Shown piece by piece: positions 5,583 through 7,496 of a DNA stretch of 7,496 nt. The first letter of the stretch is position 1; every line of letters begins with the position of its first letter. The stretch is taken from the NCBI GenBank assembly GCA_002315685.1, contig DCHX01000041.1, positions 1-7,496 on the forward strand. Reading direction: 5' to 3'. Under the pieces are notes generated by a model. It was given only the letters and a program-made list of their open reading frames with translations, ran no database searches and had not been told where the DNA came from. The position numbers were made by a program, and so were the translations under genes. The DNA is from Ruminococcaceae bacterium UBA1741. GTDB taxonomy: Bacteria; Bacillota; Clostridia; Oscillospirales; Acutalibacteraceae.

Positions 5583-7413
5583 AACAAACACCCTTTCCGA
5601 AAACATTAGCACCGCAGGAAGCACACTTTTGCCTGCAATTAGGCGTAGTAACAGCAAGCTTTGCCTGTTCGTTTTCTTTTATTAAAAATCCTTTTGAAAC
5701 GCAGTAATCAAGATGGTCCCACGGGTTTATTTCTTCGTATGTTCTTTCCCTGTTTGCATAAAATTCGGGTACTATCCCACATTCGGCAAAGGCTTCGTTC
5801 CACTTATCCAAATCAAAGTATTCGTCCCAGCTGTCAAACTTACAGCCCTTTTCGTGTGCTTTAAGAATTACGGCGGACAGCCTACGGTCGCCACGGGCAA
5901 AAACACCCTCTAAAAAGCTTGTTTTGTTCTCGTGATAATTAAAGGTTATCTTTCTTGAACGGATACATTCTTTAAGATACTGTTGCTTTGCGACTATCTC
6001 TTCTCTTGTTATTTGGGGGTGAAATTCAAAGGGTGTAAAAGGCTTCGGAACAAAGTTCGAAACGCTTATATTTACACTAACGCTTTTACCTTTTGGTTTA
6101 TTCGGCATTTCGTAAAATGTATCAACAATTTTTTGTGCTAAGTCGGCAATACCTTTTATATCATCATAGGTTTCGGTAGGAAGTCCCATCATAAAGTAAA
6201 GCTTTACTGCGGTATATCCCCCCGCAAAAGCGGTTTTGCAGGTCCTTATAATTTCTTCTTCGGTTATATTTTTGTTTATTACATTTCTAAGTCTTTGAGT
6301 ACCCGCCTCAACCGCAAAGGTGAGTCCGCTCTTTCTTACATGGTTTATTTTTTCTAACAGTTCGTCTGAAAAATTATCTATTCTGAGACTCGGCAACGAA
6401 AGACTTATTTTATCCTTTTCGGTAAAGTCGAGTAAATCATTAAGAAGTGGCTCTAACTTTGTATAATCGCTCGTGCTGAGGGACGAAAGCGAAATTTCGT
6501 CATATCCCGTGCTTTCGCAAATTGCCTTTGCCTGACGGCAAATAGTTTCGACGCTTTTTTCCCTTACAGGTCTGTATATAAAACCCGCCTGACAAAAACG
6601 GCAACCTCTGATACAACCTCTGAAAATTTCCTGTACCGCTCTATCGTGAACTATCTCAATATACGGCACAACAAATTTTTCGGGATAATATGTTTTATCC
6701 AAATCGGTTTCTATTCTTTTACGAATAGGCATAGGCGCATTTTCTTTGGGTGTTATTTTTTCTATTGTGCCGTCATCATTGTAAGAAACATCATAAAGGG
6801 ACGGAACATAAACGCCCTCTATTTTTGAAGCCTCAATTAAAAAATCCTTCTTACTTTTTCCGTTTTTCTTGCACTTTTTATATAGGTCGATTACCTCTAA
6901 ATCCGACTGTTCTCCCTCGCCTAAAAAGAAAATGTCAACAAAATCGGCAATAGGCTCGGCGTTACAGGTACATGGTCCTCCCGCTACCACCAAAGGTGTA
7001 AAATCCTTTCTATCCTTTGCCAAAAGCGGAAGACCGCTAAGCTCTAACATATTAAGAATATTAGAATACGAAAGCTCGTATTGAAGCGTAAAACCGATAA
7101 AATCAAAATCCTTAATAGGCTCACGGCTTTCAAGTCCGAAAAGCAAAATGTTATTTTGCCTCATAACAGCCTCAAAATCAGGCCAAGGCGCAAAAACTCT
7201 TTCGCACCAAATATCTTTTCGCTCGTTAAACTGCGAATAGAGAATTTTCATTCCCAAATGGGACATTCCAACCTCGTAATTATCGGGAAAACAAAAGGCA
7301 AACCTGACATCAATATCCTTTTTGTCCTTAACCACACTGTTGATTTCGCCGCCCGAATATCTACCGGGCTTTTGAACGCTTAATAGCAATTGTTCAAATC
7401 GTTTATTATCCAT
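5569..7413 (-). CDS. TIGR03960-type radical SAM protein
   Basis: Proteins of this family carry a [4Fe-4S] cluster and S-adenosylmethionine, but their substrate is unknown. The gene encodes 614 aa from the chosen start. The N-terminal part (about 35-200) resembles the Rossmann-like B12-binding region found before many radical SAM domains, with GMSHLGMK near 49-56 and GGPCTCNAEP at 145-154. The radical SAM core runs from about 250 to 480. The cluster motif CIRGCRFC is at C267, C271 and C274 (CX3CX2C). SAM-domain marks are SLSSLST (308-314), VEAGTQRLR (368-376) and GLPTET (410-415). After VSNFVPKPFTPFEF comes a family-specific tail with GVFARGDRRLS near 503-513 and NPWDHLDYCV near 563-572. It ends in a cysteine-rich segment (C593, C597, C600, C610) that may bind metal. 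A start at 7423-7425 would abut the GGAAAGGA site with no spacing, so the ATG at 7411-7413, giving MDNKRFEQLL, is preferred. Its 3' end overlaps the DUF2344-type gene, and its 5' end lies inside a long inverted repeat. Confidence 0.93.
   Translation of the reverse strand: MDNKRFEQLLLSVQKPGRYSGGEINSVVKDKKDIDVRFAFCFPDNYEVGMSHLGMKILYSQFNERKDIWCERVFAPWPDFEAVMRQNNILLFGLESREPIKDFDFIGFTLQYELSYSNILNMLELSGLPLLAKDRKDFTPLVVAGGPCTCNAEPIADFVDIFFLGEGEQSDLEVIDLYKKCKKNGKSKKDFLIEASKIEGVYVPSLYDVSYNDDGTIEKITPKENAPMPIRKRIETDLDKTYYPEKFVVPYIEIVHDRAVQEIFRGCIRGCRFCQAGFIYRPVREKSVETICRQAKAICESTGYDEISLSSLSTSDYTKLEPLLNDLLDFTEKDKISLSLPSLRIDNFSDELLEKINHVRKSGLTFAVEAGTQRLRNVINKNITEEEIIRTCKTAFAGGYTAVKLYFMMGLPTETYDDIKGIADLAQKIVDTFYEMPNKPKGKSVSVNISVSNFVPKPFTPFEFHPQITREEIVAKQQYLKECIRSRKITFNYHENKTSFLEGVFARGDRRLSAVILKAHEKGCKFDSWDEYFDLDKWNEAFAECGIVPEFYANRERTYEEINPWDHLDYCVSKGFLIKENEQAKLAVTTPNCRQKCASCGANVFGKGVCFEKR
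5591..5598 (-). promoter_or_regulatory. Ribosome binding site that decides the TTG start of the DUF2344-type gene
   Basis: GGAAAGGG lies within the last codons of the upstream radical SAM gene, 8 nt before TTG at 5580-5582. The spacing is good for TTG and impossible for the overlapping GTG. It shares GGAAAGG with the site before the radical SAM gene at 7426-7433. Confidence 0.6.
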
Positions 7414-7483
7414 TTTTATGACCATTCCTTTCCGCTTTCGCTTTTAGGCACAAACGACCAACGAAAGGAACGGTCATAAAATG
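7411..7483 (-). repeat. Long inverted repeat around the start of the radical SAM gene
   Basis: The arm at 7411-7432 is complementary to the arm at 7463-7483 across a 30-nt loop. The only differences are one bulged base in the A/T run and one substitution. In minus-strand RNA that substitution is a G-U wobble, so the stem stays continuous; in plus-strand RNA it would be an A-C mismatch. The stem contains the ATG at 7411-7413 and nearly all of the GGAAAGGA site. No T run follows, so it is not an ordinary terminator. It could be a translational switch or coupling hairpin, or a REP/MITE-like palindromic repeat inserted between genes. Confidence 0.8.
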
Positions 7484-7496
7484 CCATGTTTTTCGG
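7416..7496 (-). CDS. Possible C-terminal end of an unidentified upstream gene
   Basis: One minus-strand frame is open from the window edge for 26 codons, PKNMAFYDRSF then RWSFVPKSESGKEWS, to a TAA at 7416-7418. That stop is 2 nt before the preferred ATG of the radical SAM gene, a spacing typical of coupled genes. I do not recognise the peptide. A second frame of the same DNA is also open and runs into the radical SAM gene before stopping, so openness here is weak evidence. The whole stretch coincides with the inverted repeat, so it may be non-coding repeat DNA, or a 23-codon leader starting at the ATG at 7485-7487. A real upstream gene is plausible because no promoter for the radical SAM gene is visible in the window. 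Confidence 0.25.
   Translation of the reverse strand, partial: PKNMAFYDRSFRWSFVPKSESGKEWS
7426..7433 (-). promoter_or_regulatory. Ribosome binding site of the radical SAM gene, inside a hairpin
   Basis: GGAAAGGA lies 12 nt before the preferred ATG (7411-7413) and directly touches the alternative ATG (7423-7425). The spacing to the preferred start is longer than usual. Seven of its eight bases lie in the 3' arm of the inverted repeat at 7411-7483, so it would be hidden in a folded transcript. Confidence 0.5.

Noticed and set aside
7081..7383. Plus-strand frame of 100 codons opposite the radical SAM gene
   Set aside because: It lies wholly antisense to a well-supported conserved gene and has no recognisable domain or ribosome binding site.
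7411..7483. Terminator for the gene upstream of the radical SAM protein
   Set aside because: The stem is strong, but no T run follows it. It contains the next gene's start codon, and the loop is 30 nt.

Overview
The window reads as a chromosomal segment of an anaerobic, endospore-forming Firmicute, probably a gut-type Clostridia (Ruminococcaceae/Oscillospiraceae-like). Three things point there: a SpoIVB sporulation protease, a single-chain pyruvate:ferredoxin oxidoreductase (PFOR) as in strict anaerobes, and a neighbouring pair of conserved radical-SAM-associated proteins common in Clostridia. All recognised genes lie on the minus strand, so transcription runs from high to low coordinates. 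The family assignments come from motifs read by eye; no database search was run.

Layout in order of transcription. (1) Positions 7416-7496 hold either the last 26 codons of an unidentified upstream gene or a short repeat element. The segment is dominated by a 21-22 bp inverted repeat that runs into the start region of the next gene. (2) A radical SAM protein of the TIGR03960 type (5569-7413). (3) A small TIGR03936/DUF2344-type 'radical SAM-linked' protein (4929-5582). It probably starts at a TTG codon that overlaps the end of gene 2 by 14 nt. (4) A rho-independent terminator (4873-4901) closes this operon. (5) A strong sigma-A-type promoter with extended -10 (4812-4840), overlapped by repeats that could be an operator, drives (6) the PFOR gene nifJ/por (1204-4746, 1180 aa). 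PFOR has a perfect AGGAGG ribosome binding site and ends at (7) a long terminator hairpin with a UUCG loop (about 1135-1183). (8) spoIVB begins at 1087 and runs off the window. The cut falls exactly where the catalytic-serine motif should start.

The segment therefore holds three independent units: an RNA/cofactor-type radical SAM operon of unknown biochemical role, a monocistronic and probably highly expressed central-metabolism gene, and a sporulation signalling gene. No RNA genes, CRISPR array, insertion sequence or phage genes were seen. The longest stretch without a gene is 182 nt, and its terminator and promoter account for most of it. The most unusual signals are the hairpin that would bury the ribosome binding site and start codon of the radical SAM gene, and the repeats around the PFOR -35 box.
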